The notes beneath the pieces are model-generated. The model had not been told where the DNA came from. It ran no database searches and saw nothing but the letters and a program-made list of their open reading frames with translations. From the NCBI GenBank assembly GCA_014872655.1, contig WHHJ01000015.1, forward strand, positions 1-35,120: a DNA stretch of 35,120 bases, given 5' to 3'. Made by a program: the position numbers and the translations under genes. Every line of letters starts with the position of its first letter. The first letter of the stretch is position 1. Of this stretch, positions 15,481 to 23,692 are shown one piece after another. Source of the stretch: Clostridia bacterium. GTDB lineage: Bacteria; Bacillota; Clostridia; Oscillospirales; UBA644.

Positions 15481-16959
15481 TTATTGGATAAATGCTTGAA
15501 CCTGTTGAAACATTTCTTCTGCACTTTTTCCGGTTGATACCGTAAAACGATATGTTTTGTTTTCCAATGCGGAAAGCGGTGCTGGAACAGGCGCTGAACT
15601 GATTCGGAACAATTCCCGTTGAATTTGGAAGAAATCTTCGGTGTCTATCTTTCCTCCAAGTGCCGCAAGTACATCTGCCGAGAATTTATAAGGACTTGCG
15701 GTTGATGCGGTTACGGTAATTCTACCCTCATGCTTGGATTGTTGTGCTGCAAACAGGGCGACCGCAGTGTGAGGATCAATGAGATACTTTTGTTGGTTAA
15801 AGACCTGATGAATGGTTTTTGCCGTATCTTCTTCGCTTGCAAAGTAGGCTTCAAAATCCTGCTGGATTAACTTTTTAATTTCTTCACTGACTTCATATCT
15901 ACCTGTTTGAGCCAACTGCTTCATGCATTCTGCCGTTTTTTGCGGGCCCTGAAGCAGATATAGTAAACGCTCCAAATTCGACGAAATTAAAATATCCATC
16001 GAGGGAGACATCGTGGTGTAGAACGGACGATTACGATCATAGATTCCGGTACGGATGAAATCAGTTAAAATGTTATTGCGATTGGATGCACAGATTAACT
16101 TCCGAATCGGCAACCCCATCTTTTTTGCCAAATAAGCGGCAAAGATATTGCCGAAATTTCCTGTTGGTACACAGACGTCTATTTCTTGGCCGGCTGTGAT
16201 TTTTTTTGCACTCAGTAAATCACAGTATGCCGATACATAATAAACAATTTGCGGCGCTAATCTTCCCCAGTTAATGGAGTTTGCGCTGGACAGGAAATAT
16301 CCTTTTTGATTTAACTCCTGTGCGATAGCTTCATCCGAAAAGATTCGCTTTACGCCCGTTTGCGCATCATCAAAATTGCCCTTGATTGCGCAAACATTTA
16401 CATTATCTCCTTCTTGCGAGGCCATTTGTAATTTTTGCATATCGCTGACGCCGTCTTGCGGATAAAAGACCATGATTTTAACTTGGTCAACATCTTTGTA
16501 TCCTTCCAATGCGGCTTTTCCGGTGTCCCCGGAGGTGGCAACCAAAATCAAAGCTGTCCGAGCCTCTCCGGTTTTGCGCAGAGCCATCGATAACAGTCTT
16601 GGCATGATTTGTAATGCCATATCTTTAAATGCACAGGTTGGACCATGCCACAACTCTAATATACTATTTTGCTCATCTAAAGAGTACAAGGGAGCTGCGG
16701 CATTGCCGAATCGTTGTTCGGAATAAGCTTCTTGTGAAGCTTGCAGCAGTTCTTCATAGGTATAGTCTGTAAGAAACTTTGACAAAATCCGCGCTGCCCG
16801 GGTCGCATAATCCATGTTTACAAGTTCTTGTATTTCTGTCATGCTCAGTTCCGGGATTGTATCGGGAACAAACAATCCGCCGTCCGCGGCAAGACCTTGC
16901 TTAATCGCTTCGGCGCTCAATTTTTCTTCCAGGCCGCCGCGAGTACTGATATATCTCAT
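15481..16959 (-). CDS. thrC: Threonine synthase
   Basis: Threonine synthase converts O-phosphohomoserine to threonine with pyridoxal phosphate, the last step of threonine synthesis. The protein begins MRYISTRGG, as in the long enterobacterial/yeast-type ThrC. The PLP lysine is Lys112 in HGPTCAFKDMA, VATSGDTGKAAL is the Ser/Gly-rich substrate loop, and CVPTGNFGNIFAAY binds the cofactor phosphate. I chose ATG 16959 (492 residues) because AAAGGGG precedes it and it matches the family start; an in-frame ATG at 16989 lacks a ribosome binding site. It is transcribed alone, divergently from the plus-strand promoter at 17032. No hom or thrB gene is nearby. Confidence 0.95.
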   Translation of the reverse strand: MRYISTRGGLEEKLSAEAIKQGLAADGGLFVPDTIPELSMTEIQELVNMDYATRAARILSKFLTDYTYEELLQASQEAYSEQRFGNAAAPLYSLDEQNSILELWHGPTCAFKDMALQIMPRLLSMALRKTGEARTALILVATSGDTGKAALEGYKDVDQVKIMVFYPQDGVSDMQKLQMASQEGDNVNVCAIKGNFDDAQTGVKRIFSDEAIAQELNQKGYFLSSANSINWGRLAPQIVYYVSAYCDLLSAKKITAGQEIDVCVPTGNFGNIFAAYLAKKMGLPIRKLICASNRNNILTDFIRTGIYDRNRPFYTTMSPSMDILISSNLERLLYLLQGPQKTAECMKQLAQTGRYEVSEEIKKLIQQDFEAYFASEEDTAKTIHQVFNQQKYLIDPHTAVALFAAQQSKHEGRITVTASTASPYKFSADVLAALGGKIDTEDFFQIQRELFRISSAPVPAPLSALENKTYRFTVSTGKSAEEMFQQVQAFIQ

Positions 16960-16992
16960 AAAAATAATCGCCCCTTTGCCGTAATTCATTTA

Positions 16993-17021
16993 AGTATATC
17001 ATATAAATTTAAAAAATTCAA
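16993..17021 (-). promoter_or_regulatory. Promoter of thrC
   Basis: On the minus strand, TTGAAT (17016-17021), 17 bases, TATACT (16993-16998). Its -35 lies 10 bases from the -35 of the divergent plus-strand promoter. Confidence 0.7.
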
Positions 17022-17031
17022 TACATTTTTT

Positions 17032-17061
17032 TTGACAAAACGTGAGTATTGGTATTATAAT
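17032..17061 (+). promoter_or_regulatory. Strong promoter driving the candidate noncoding RNA
   Basis: TTGACA (17032-17037) and TATAAT (17056-17061) are exact consensus with an 18-base spacer. No protein gene starts within the next 500 bases, so the promoter must serve a noncoding transcript or a long leader. Confidence 0.8.
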
Positions 17062-17067
17062 GCAAAA

Positions 17068-17383
17068 TTATGGTATTTGAATTAAAATGGGGCAATATAT
17101 TTCAGGAAAAGTTTTTAGTTCAATCGTTCCGTGCTTAAGCAGAGTACGTAAGCGCTTAGGCCATAGTTATAGTAAAAGAAATAAGAAAATATTGAGAGGT
17201 CAATGGGTAAATTGTCTGTAAAAAAAAGGTTTTGGTTTGGCCAGAAAGATTTTTGCATGCATATTTGTAATGCAATATTTCATATTGAAAGTTTTAACTC
17301 AGTCAAAAATCTATAGTTGAACAGGGGAAAATAGTTAGAATAAAAGAAGAAAAAACATGGGTAAGAGAGTCCATGTTTTACGT
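17068..17383 (+). ncRNA. Candidate structured noncoding RNA (about 315 nt)
   Basis: The stretch follows a consensus promoter and contains no convincing gene. It ends in the hairpin AAAACATGG (17352-17360) / CCATGTTTT (17371-17379). Internal structure is visible: the 9-bp long-range stem AGATTTTTG (17247-17255) with CAAAAATCT (17304-17312) encloses the perfect 6-bp hairpin CAATAT-TTC-ATATTG (17273-17287) and an alternative GCAT/ATGC stem. A 7-bp hairpin with one G-U pair (GTGCTTA 17131-17137 with TAAGCGC 17149-17155) lies nearer the 5' end. I do not see the signatures of tmRNA, RNase P RNA, SRP RNA or a known riboswitch. The terminator has only four Ts, so read-through towards the penicillin-binding protein gene is possible. 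Confidence 0.45.
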
Positions 17384-17422
17384 TCATACAATCTATTTTA
17401 AAAAAATACATAATAAGTTTGA

Positions 17423-17481
17423 TTTTCGGGACGCGAAAATATTTTTCGGGACTTGCAAAAAACAGGAAAATATAGTATAAT
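17423..17481 (+). promoter_or_regulatory. Promoter of the penicillin-binding protein gene with a direct-repeat operator
   Basis: TTGCAA (17453-17458), 17 bases, TATAAT (17476-17481). Immediately upstream, TTTTCGGGAC occurs twice (17423-17432 and 17443-17452), spaced exactly 20 bases apart, and the second copy abuts the -35. Two helical turns between identical half-sites is a typical geometry for a response regulator bound to one face of the DNA. Confidence 0.6.
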
Positions 17482-17579
17482 GGCTTTATTATAATGAATA
17501 GTAAAATGGGTTTTTGTCGAGTAGTAACAGATAGATTATTTTTGATTTGAAATGTTGACGGGATACGGAGGTGTACCTT

Positions 17580-20228
17580 GTGGGACGTCTAGATAATGGC
17601 AGAAACAACAGAAACAGTCGAGATTCTTTTTCGAATGAAAAAACCGGTCGGCGTTCCGGTGCGTATCGAAAGAGTCGTACAGATTCTTCAAAAAGCAAAA
17701 AACGGAAGTTGGAAAAAGAAGAAGTTCTGACTAAAAAACAGATTCGGGAGGCTGAAAAGGACGGAGATCCGTTATGGATGCGGGAACCGGACAAGTATCA
17801 AAAACAGGCAGCCCTTCCGATTCGTATTTTGAAATCCGTTGGCAGCGTTTTGGCAACGTTGCTGTTGATTTTTGGTATTGTTGGGGTCTTGGTGTTAAGT
17901 ATAGGCGCTACGATTGTGTATTCTTATTCAAACCCCGAGTTGCTTTCGCAGTTGGAGGATATTGACGTAGATATGTCCTCGACAATTTATGTGAAAGATA
18001 AAAACGGGAATTATGTGGAGTATGAAACACTTTATAGCCCGCAAAACCGGACTTGGATCAGCATCACGGAAGTGCCTCAGTTTATGAAAGATGCGACTGT
18101 TGCGATTGAGGACAAGCGGTTTTATACTCATTTGGGGGTAGACCCGTTCCGAACAACAAAGTCAGTTATTGATTATGTGGTTGCAAAATTAACGCACAAA
18201 AGTACATCTGGCTTGCAGGGCGGTTCTACGTTGACACAGCAGTTGATTAAGAATATTTCCGGAGATACAGATCAAACGCCGGAACGAAAAATTCGTGAAA
18301 TGCTGAACGCTTTTTATATTGAGCGGAATTTTTCTAAAGAGCAGATTTTGGAATACTATTTAAACACGGTTGATTTTAGTGGAGGTTGCTACGGAGTTGC
18401 CACAGCTGCACAATATTACTTTGGCAAGGATGTTTCTGATTTAAGCATTTTGGAATGCGCTGCGCTGATTTCTATTACAAAATCACCTTCCTATTACAAT
18501 CCGTATAATTACCCGGAGCATAACAAAGAACGCCGCAATCAGGTTTTGTGGGAAATGTTTGATCAAGGGTATATTAGTGAAGAAGAATATAATGAAAATA
18601 AAAATGCAGAACTGGTATTGCGTGATAAAGATTCCGCACCGGTACAGACTCAAAATAGTTCGGACTGGTCTTATGCGACAGATACGATTTTTGAAGCGGT
18701 TGTAAAAGATCTGATGTCTACCTATGGCTGGGATCGCAGCTATGCCGTAAACAAAATGTATACCGGCGGATATAATATCTATTCGACCATTGATCTGGAA
18801 ATCCAGGAAATTATGGAAAATTATTTTGAAAACGAAAAGAATTATAATTCAGATCGGGTTTGGGATGAAGAAACACAGTCTTATGTGTATCCGCAGATCG
18901 CCATGGAAGTATTGGATCCGGAAACTGGAGAAATTGTCGGTATTATCGGTGGGCGTGGTGAAAAGACAGGTGTTTTGAGCTTTAATCGTGCCACACAGGC
19001 TTTGCGGCAGCCGGGTTCTTCTATCAAGCCTTTGACGTCGTATGGATACGCGTTAGACCAGGGAATTATTACGGCTGGTACTCCGGTTGATGACTATCCG
19101 GTAGCGGTGTACAACGATAATCCGTGGCCGAAAAACTTTGTGAATACGTATGCAGGGTTGACGACTTTGCGAGAAGCCTTGCGTAAATCTTTAAACGCGC
19201 CTTCGGCTCAGATGGTCAATAAGATCGGGGTTTCTACCTCATTTAACTTTGCAAAATATACATTGGGATTATATAATCTGATAGATGGTACAGATAAGGA
19301 CGAGCAGTTGTCTCCTCTTGCTGTTGGTGGTACAACGTACGGTCTTACATTGCAAGAAATGGTCGGCGCTTATACGGTATTTGCCAATAACGGTGTTTAT
19401 ACCTCGCCCCGTGCATATACCAAGGTGACGTCTTACAGCGGAAATGTGGTTTTGGAAAAAACAAAGGACAGTAAGATTGTCTTTACCCAGGAAACGGCTT
19501 GGCAAATTACCGATATTTTGGAAGATGCTATTGATTATACGGCCGGTTCTTCTGCATCTGTGAAAGGCGTGGCAACTGCGGGTAAGACGGGTACGACGAC
19601 TTCGTATAAAGACCGTTGGTTGATTGGATATACACCGTATTATCTTGCTGGTATCTGGTACGGATATGATGATAATTATACACTTTCCACCTCGGTATGG
19701 CAAGCAAAGCCATGGGGAGCAATTATGAATAAGATCCATGTCGCAAAAGGGTTGACAGAAGGGGAGTTTGAACAGCCTGAAGGTATGGTTCAGGTTACCT
19801 ATTGTATTGATAGTGGGAAACTTCCTTGTGAAATCTGCTATAATGACCCGCGTGGCGGTCGGGTTGCCACAGGTTGGTTCCGAGCTGGAACAGAGCCGAC
19901 AGAAACCTGTGATTGTCATCATTATGAATATGTTTGTGATGTTTCGGGGCAGATCGCACATAATAATTGCCCCAGCGCGCATAGAGCTGTATTTGTTGAT
20001 TATATGCGCTCCTTATCTAAAAAGGTTGTGACGTCAGACGCGGCATATATTTGTCCAAAATTGACATCCGATTTAGTTTTGTATAAAGATGCTTATTTAC
20101 CGGCTTATACCAACATGTTGGAGAAAGGTCAGTATCCTGCCATTGCGGGATATGCGAATGCTCGGAATACCTTGTGTACGGCGCATACGCCTAGTTCAAG
20201 TCCTCATATTTATAAAAAAGGGTCTTGA
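17580..20228 (+). CDS. Class A penicillin-binding protein (bifunctional peptidoglycan synthase)
   Basis: An 882-residue PBP1A-type enzyme that polymerises and cross-links peptidoglycan at the outer membrane face. A long basic cytoplasmic tail (about 1-80, rich in K, R, S and N) precedes one membrane segment (about 87-115). The GT51 glycosyltransferase has VAIEDKRFYTHLGVD (catalytic Glu), GGSTLTQQLIKN and EYYLNTVDF. The transpeptidase has the S-x-x-K motif SSIK (Ser480, Lys483), the SLN triad (KSLNAPS) and KTGTT. The C-terminal tail contains several Cys pairs (CEICY, CDCHHYEYVCD). GTG 17580 is preferred, 8 bases after GGAGGT; a GTG at 17571 overlaps that site. It has its own promoter with a repeat operator. 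Confidence 0.94.
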   Translation: MGRLDNGRNNRNSRDSFSNEKTGRRSGAYRKSRTDSSKSKKRKLEKEEVLTKKQIREAEKDGDPLWMREPDKYQKQAALPIRILKSVGSVLATLLLIFGIVGVLVLSIGATIVYSYSNPELLSQLEDIDVDMSSTIYVKDKNGNYVEYETLYSPQNRTWISITEVPQFMKDATVAIEDKRFYTHLGVDPFRTTKSVIDYVVAKLTHKSTSGLQGGSTLTQQLIKNISGDTDQTPERKIREMLNAFYIERNFSKEQILEYYLNTVDFSGGCYGVATAAQYYFGKDVSDLSILECAALISITKSPSYYNPYNYPEHNKERRNQVLWEMFDQGYISEEEYNENKNAELVLRDKDSAPVQTQNSSDWSYATDTIFEAVVKDLMSTYGWDRSYAVNKMYTGGYNIYSTIDLEIQEIMENYFENEKNYNSDRVWDEETQSYVYPQIAMEVLDPETGEIVGIIGGRGEKTGVLSFNRATQALRQPGSSIKPLTSYGYALDQGIITAGTPVDDYPVAVYNDNPWPKNFVNTYAGLTTLREALRKSLNAPSAQMVNKIGVSTSFNFAKYTLGLYNLIDGTDKDEQLSPLAVGGTTYGLTLQEMVGAYTVFANNGVYTSPRAYTKVTSYSGNVVLEKTKDSKIVFTQETAWQITDILEDAIDYTAGSSASVKGVATAGKTGTTTSYKDRWLIGYTPYYLAGIWYGYDDNYTLSTSVWQAKPWGAIMNKIHVAKGLTEGEFEQPEGMVQVTYCIDSGKLPCEICYNDPRGGRVATGWFRAGTEPTETCDCHHYEYVCDVSGQIAHNNCPSAHRAVFVDYMRSLSKKVVTSDAAYICPKLTSDLVLYKDAYLPAYTNMLEKGQYPAIAGYANARNTLCTAHTPSSSPHIYKKGS

Positions 20229-20270
20229 TGTTTGATTTGAAAATTATTTTTATTAAAGGAGTGTTTGAAT

Positions 20271-21311
20271 ATGACACTGATGCAAAAGGAAATCTTTGAA
20301 CAACCGAAGGCTTTGGCGGATTGTTTGGATTTCAATAAACAGACTTTGACGCAGTTGACAACAAAATTGAAGGCCGAAGGTATTACCAATGTTGTGATTG
20401 CAGCTAGAGGAACTTCTGATCACGCGGGTATTTATGGAAAATATCTGATTGAATCTTTGGTTGGAATCCCGGTTGGGCTTTCCGCAGCTTCTGTGGTAAC
20501 CTTATACGGTGGAAAGATTTCATATAAAAATATGTTGGTTATCGGAATCTCTCAGTCCGGTAAGGCGGCAGACGTGTTGGAAATTTTGAATCAGGCAAAA
20601 CAGCAGGGTGCTATCACATGTTCAGTGACAAATACTTTAGGTTCTCCGCTGGCTGATTGTGCTGATTATCATTTATATTGCAATGTTGGCTTGGAGTCCA
20701 GCGTTGCTGCTACGAAAACATTTGGTGCGCAATTGTATTTAATGGCACATCTGGCTTGTATGTGGGCAGATCGGGAAGATTTGTTGGCTGAGCTGAAACA
20801 GGTTCCGGCTTATATTCAAAAGGTACTGGATAAAAACGATGAAATTGCCCAGCTGACTCAGCGGTATCGTTTTATGGATGATTGTTTTATTCTTTCCAGA
20901 GGAATCAATTATCCGGTGGCATTGGAGTCGGCATTGAAGGTGCAGGAAACAAACTATGTTCGTGCCAAGGCTTATCCGATTTCGGATTTTCATCACGGCC
21001 CATTTGCTATGGTAGACGAAGGAACACCGGTTTTGTTTTATATGCCTGACGGTCCGGCTAAAGCGGATTCTTATGAAATGATTCGCAAATTGCAAGGAGT
21101 TGGCGCAGATATTTTGATGATTTCGGATGATGAAGAACTGCTGAAAGAAGGCACGGTTGGGTTCCAGATTCCGGATGCAAAAAAATTGGATATGATTGCA
21201 ACTTTTGGTTTTGCGGTCTTTGCTCAGTTGTTTGCATGTAATTTAACAGCGGTAAAAGGCAGAAATCCGGATGCGCCGCGTGGTTTGAAAAAAGTTACGG
21301 TTACAAAATAA
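20271..21311 (+). CDS. SIS-domain sugar-phosphate isomerase/deaminase (NagB-II/GlmS-like)
   Basis: A 346-residue double-SIS protein related to the isomerase half of GlmS and to NagB-II and AgaS-type deaminases, acting on amino-sugar phosphates. Motifs include MQKEIFEQP at the N-terminus, the first SIS loop AARGTSDHAGIYGKY, GISQSGKAADVLE (phosphate-binding), ESSVAATKTFGAQL, and the second domain with LSRGINYPVALESALKVQET and SDFHHGPFAM. It lacks a glutaminase domain, so it would deaminate or isomerise rather than synthesise glucosamine 6-phosphate. ATG 20271 follows AAGGAG by 9 bases (TTG 20265 is an alternative). The ROK kinase-like gene 20 bases downstream fits an amino-sugar catabolic pair; it may be co-transcribed with the penicillin-binding protein gene. 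Confidence 0.82.
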   Translation: MTLMQKEIFEQPKALADCLDFNKQTLTQLTTKLKAEGITNVVIAARGTSDHAGIYGKYLIESLVGIPVGLSAASVVTLYGGKISYKNMLVIGISQSGKAADVLEILNQAKQQGAITCSVTNTLGSPLADCADYHLYCNVGLESSVAATKTFGAQLYLMAHLACMWADREDLLAELKQVPAYIQKVLDKNDEIAQLTQRYRFMDDCFILSRGINYPVALESALKVQETNYVRAKAYPISDFHHGPFAMVDEGTPVLFYMPDGPAKADSYEMIRKLQGVGADILMISDDEELLKEGTVGFQIPDAKKLDMIATFGFAVFAQLFACNLTAVKGRNPDAPRGLKKVTVTK

Positions 21312-21331
21312 AGGAAAGTTTGGGGTAGAAG

Positions 21332-22699
21332 ATGGTTAAAGCAGTATTGGATGAGCAATTTCAGCCGATGGCGCTGGTTGTTCGGGATTTTGTTGCGGCA
21401 GCGGAAAAAGCCGGGAGTCAGGATCTTTCAATCAGTATCGAGAGAAACGACGGTTACATTTCCACTTATAAAACGAAAGTTTATCAAGACGGCATCGGGA
21501 AAGATGAGGAGAACTTTAAGTTTGTGGAACGGTTGACCAAAACGTTGCTCTGGATTCGTGGCGGATATAAGATTATTATCGGTGGATCGGAAAAAATTGC
21601 AGAAAAAATCCGTCAGGCCTATACCGCGCAGGGGCTGCGTGCGTTTGATGTGGATTTTATGAGTAAAGTATACGAGCGACCGTTTGAAGTGGAGCATGTT
21701 GCGTTTAAAGATGCGCCGGAGACCCGCGAAGCTGCGGCGCCTGTCGGTCGGCATTTGGACGGCTGCCGGATCGGCTTTGACGCAGGCGGAAGTGACCGGA
21801 AGGTATCTGCGGTAATCGACGGCGAGGCTGTTTATTCCGAAGAAGTTGTTTGGCATCCGAAGATCAATTCAGATCCGATGTATCATTACAACGGGATTTT
21901 GGAAGCCATGAAAAGTGCCGCTTCGCATATGCCCAGAGTCGATGCGATCGGAGTAAGTTCTGCCGGTGTTTATGTCAACAACCGGATTATGGTTGCTTCG
22001 TTATTCTTAAAAGTTCCGCAGGACGAATTTGATAAGAAAGTCAAAAATATGTATCTGGACGTTGCCAAAGAAATCGGCGATGTTCCGGTAGAGGTTGCCA
22101 ATGATGGAGACGTAACGGCTTTAGCCGGTGCGATGGATTTAAATGACGGCGGCGTGCTGGGTATTGCTATGGGAACCAGCGAAGCCGGAGGCTATGTGGA
22201 TTTGAACGGCAATATCACGGGCTGGTTAAATGAATTGGCGTTTGTTCCTGCCGATTATTGTGAACAGGCTATGGTGGATGAGTGGTCCGGAGACTACGGC
22301 TGTGGAGTAAAGTATTTTTCGCAGGATGCTGTTATTAAGTTAGCTCCGGCAGCCGGAATTGAGTTGGACGCTTCGCTGTCTCCTGCCGAAAAGTTGAAGG
22401 TGGTTCAGCAACTGCATAGCCAAGGGGATGAACGTGCTAAGAAAATTTTTGAAACCATCGGCGTGTATTTTGGGTATGCAGTAGCATACTATGCAATGTT
22501 CTATGAGATTAAACATGTTTTGATCTTGGGGCGTGTGACCTCTGGAGAGGGAGGAAATATTGTTCTGGAAAAGGCAAAACAGGTTTTAGAGACCGATTTC
22601 CCAGAACTGGATCAGAAGATTCGGCTCCATATTCCGGACGAGTCCAGCAGACGGGTCGGCCAGTCGATTGCGGCTGCAAGTCTGCCTAATATTCAATAA
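21332..22699 (+). CDS. ROK-family sugar kinase-like protein with N-terminal extension
   Basis: A 455-residue protein. The C-terminal two thirds is a ROK (actin-fold) kinase: phosphate loop 1 is IGFDAGGSDRK with Asp150, the catalytic pair is Asn257-Asp258 in EVANDGDVTALAGA, and GIAMGTSEAGGYVD (277-290) is the second phosphate loop. About 145 residues precede it (IERNDGYISTYKTKV, KIIIGGSEKIAEKIR), an extension absent from simple glucokinases. The ROK zinc motif C-x-C-G-x-x-G-C-x-E is not recognisable; only DYGCG stands near the place. It probably phosphorylates a sugar or amino sugar for the adjacent SIS enzyme, or is a regulatory ROK-like protein. ATG 21332 lies 20 bases after the SIS gene. 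Confidence 0.75.
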   Translation: MVKAVLDEQFQPMALVVRDFVAAAEKAGSQDLSISIERNDGYISTYKTKVYQDGIGKDEENFKFVERLTKTLLWIRGGYKIIIGGSEKIAEKIRQAYTAQGLRAFDVDFMSKVYERPFEVEHVAFKDAPETREAAAPVGRHLDGCRIGFDAGGSDRKVSAVIDGEAVYSEEVVWHPKINSDPMYHYNGILEAMKSAASHMPRVDAIGVSSAGVYVNNRIMVASLFLKVPQDEFDKKVKNMYLDVAKEIGDVPVEVANDGDVTALAGAMDLNDGGVLGIAMGTSEAGGYVDLNGNITGWLNELAFVPADYCEQAMVDEWSGDYGCGVKYFSQDAVIKLAPAAGIELDASLSPAEKLKVVQQLHSQGDERAKKIFETIGVYFGYAVAYYAMFYEIKHVLILGRVTSGEGGNIVLEKAKQVLETDFPELDQKIRLHIPDESSRRVGQSIAAASLPNIQ

Positions 22700-22718
22700 T
22701 CAGACAGGAGTTGTTGAT

Positions 22719-22916
22719 ATGGCCATTACAAAAGAAATGATTGTCGGAGATGTGATTGATCAGTATCCTGATACGGCACAGGTTTTTATGCAGTACGGCA
22801 TGCATTGTGTGAATTGTCCTTCTGCACGCGGGGAAAGTATTGAGTGTGCTTGCGCGGTTCACGGAATGGATGCGGATGGTCTGATAGAGGCTTTGAACCG
22901 ACAGATTTCAGAGTAA
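22719..22916 (+). CDS. DUF1858 redox disulfide domain protein (65 residues)
   Basis: A small cytoplasmic protein matching the DUF1858 / hybrid-cluster-protein-associated redox disulfide domain. It starts MAITKEMIVGDVIDQYPD, has the Cys pair CVNC in GMHCVNCPSARGESIE, and two further Cys (CAC). Such proteins are predicted to act in thiol redox or persulfide chemistry, but their role is unproven. ATG 22719 follows ACAGGAG and lies 19 bases after the ROK gene. A strong terminator follows directly. It is probably co-transcribed with the SIS and ROK genes, although a functional link is not evident. Confidence 0.85.
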   Translation: MAITKEMIVGDVIDQYPDTAQVFMQYGMHCVNCPSARGESIECACAVHGMDADGLIEALNRQISE

Positions 22917-22919
22917 AGT

Positions 22920-22964
22920 CAAAAGCAGCCCTGAATTGTTTGTGCAATACGGGGCTGCTTTTTG
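22920..22964 (+). terminator. Terminator after the DUF1858 gene
   Basis: AAAAGCAGCCC (22921-22931) pairs with GGGCTGCTTTT (22952-22962) around a 20-base loop and continues in T. It closes the transcription unit before trmK. Confidence 0.85.
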
Positions 22965-22981
22965 GAATTGAGGGAGATTGG

Positions 22982-23692
22982 ATGGAACTTGTTTTATCTG
23001 CACGTTTGTCTTGTATTGCGGACTTTATTCCAGATGGAGCCGTTGTTGCGGATATCGGAACGGATCATGCGTATTTGCCGATTTATTTGGCCTTACATAA
23101 CCGTTGCCCACGTATTTATGCGTGTGATGTGCGCGACGGTCCGTTGCAGAAGGCGAGAGACTATATTGCTCAGTATGGGGTTCAAGATCAAATCGAGGTT
23201 TTGAAAAGCGATGGGTTTTTAAACGTTCCGGATGATTATTCCACGGCGGTGATTGCCGGGATGGGCGGTGTAACGATTGCCGAAATTTTATCAGCGGCAA
23301 ACAAACGAAACGGTTGTCAATTTCTTTTGCAGCCAATGTCTAAGCCCGAGATCTTGCGAAAATTTTTGTATGAAAATCATTTTTACATCCGGGACGAAAA
23401 GGTCGTTCGTGACCCGACGGGCCGTCTTTATACGGTGATGGATACGGTATTTGGACAACCATGCGGATATGAACCGATTGATTTATTTGCCTCAGCGCCG
23501 CTTCGGAGCCACCGGGATGCGTTAACGACGTTATATTTAGAACGTCTGTTAAAAATAGCAGAAACGCAGGTTCAGGGGATTGTTAAAAGCAATCTGCCTA
23601 TAGAACAAAAAAAACAGGCGGAAGAGCATTATCTTTATTTAAAGAAGTATTTTTTAGAAAATCGGAGGGAGATTGTTGATGAAAGCCAGTGA
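22982..23692 (+). CDS. trmK: tRNA (adenine22-N1)-methyltransferase TrmK
   Basis: TrmK uses S-adenosylmethionine to methylate N1 of A22 in the D-loop of some tRNAs. The 236-residue protein begins LSARLSCIADFIPDGAVVADIGTD, where DIGTDHAYLPI is the SAM-binding motif I. YACDVRDGPLQKA is motif II, and VIAGMGGVTI and LLQPMSKPEILR are TrmK signatures. A coiled C-terminal helix region follows. ATG 22982 follows GAGGGAG. The end overlaps the nif3-like start by 14 bases, reproducing the widespread Firmicute trmK-nif3 arrangement (rpoD, often next to it, is absent here). Confidence 0.93.
   Translation: MELVLSARLSCIADFIPDGAVVADIGTDHAYLPIYLALHNRCPRIYACDVRDGPLQKARDYIAQYGVQDQIEVLKSDGFLNVPDDYSTAVIAGMGGVTIAEILSAANKRNGCQFLLQPMSKPEILRKFLYENHFYIRDEKVVRDPTGRLYTVMDTVFGQPCGYEPIDLFASAPLRSHRDALTTLYLERLLKIAETQVQGIVKSNLPIEQKKQAEEHYLYLKKYFLENRREIVDESQ

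Noticed and set aside
17087..17221. 44-residue basic open frame starting MGQYISGKVF inside the candidate RNA
   Set aside because: There is no ribosome binding site before the ATG, no recognisable domain, and the frame covers a region better explained by RNA structure or an operator palindrome.
18841..18850. Possible CRISPR or tandem repeat arrays anywhere in the window
   Set aside because: No regularly spaced repeats of 20-40 bases were seen; the only close direct repeat is the two-copy element at 17423-17452. The coordinates here are nominal.
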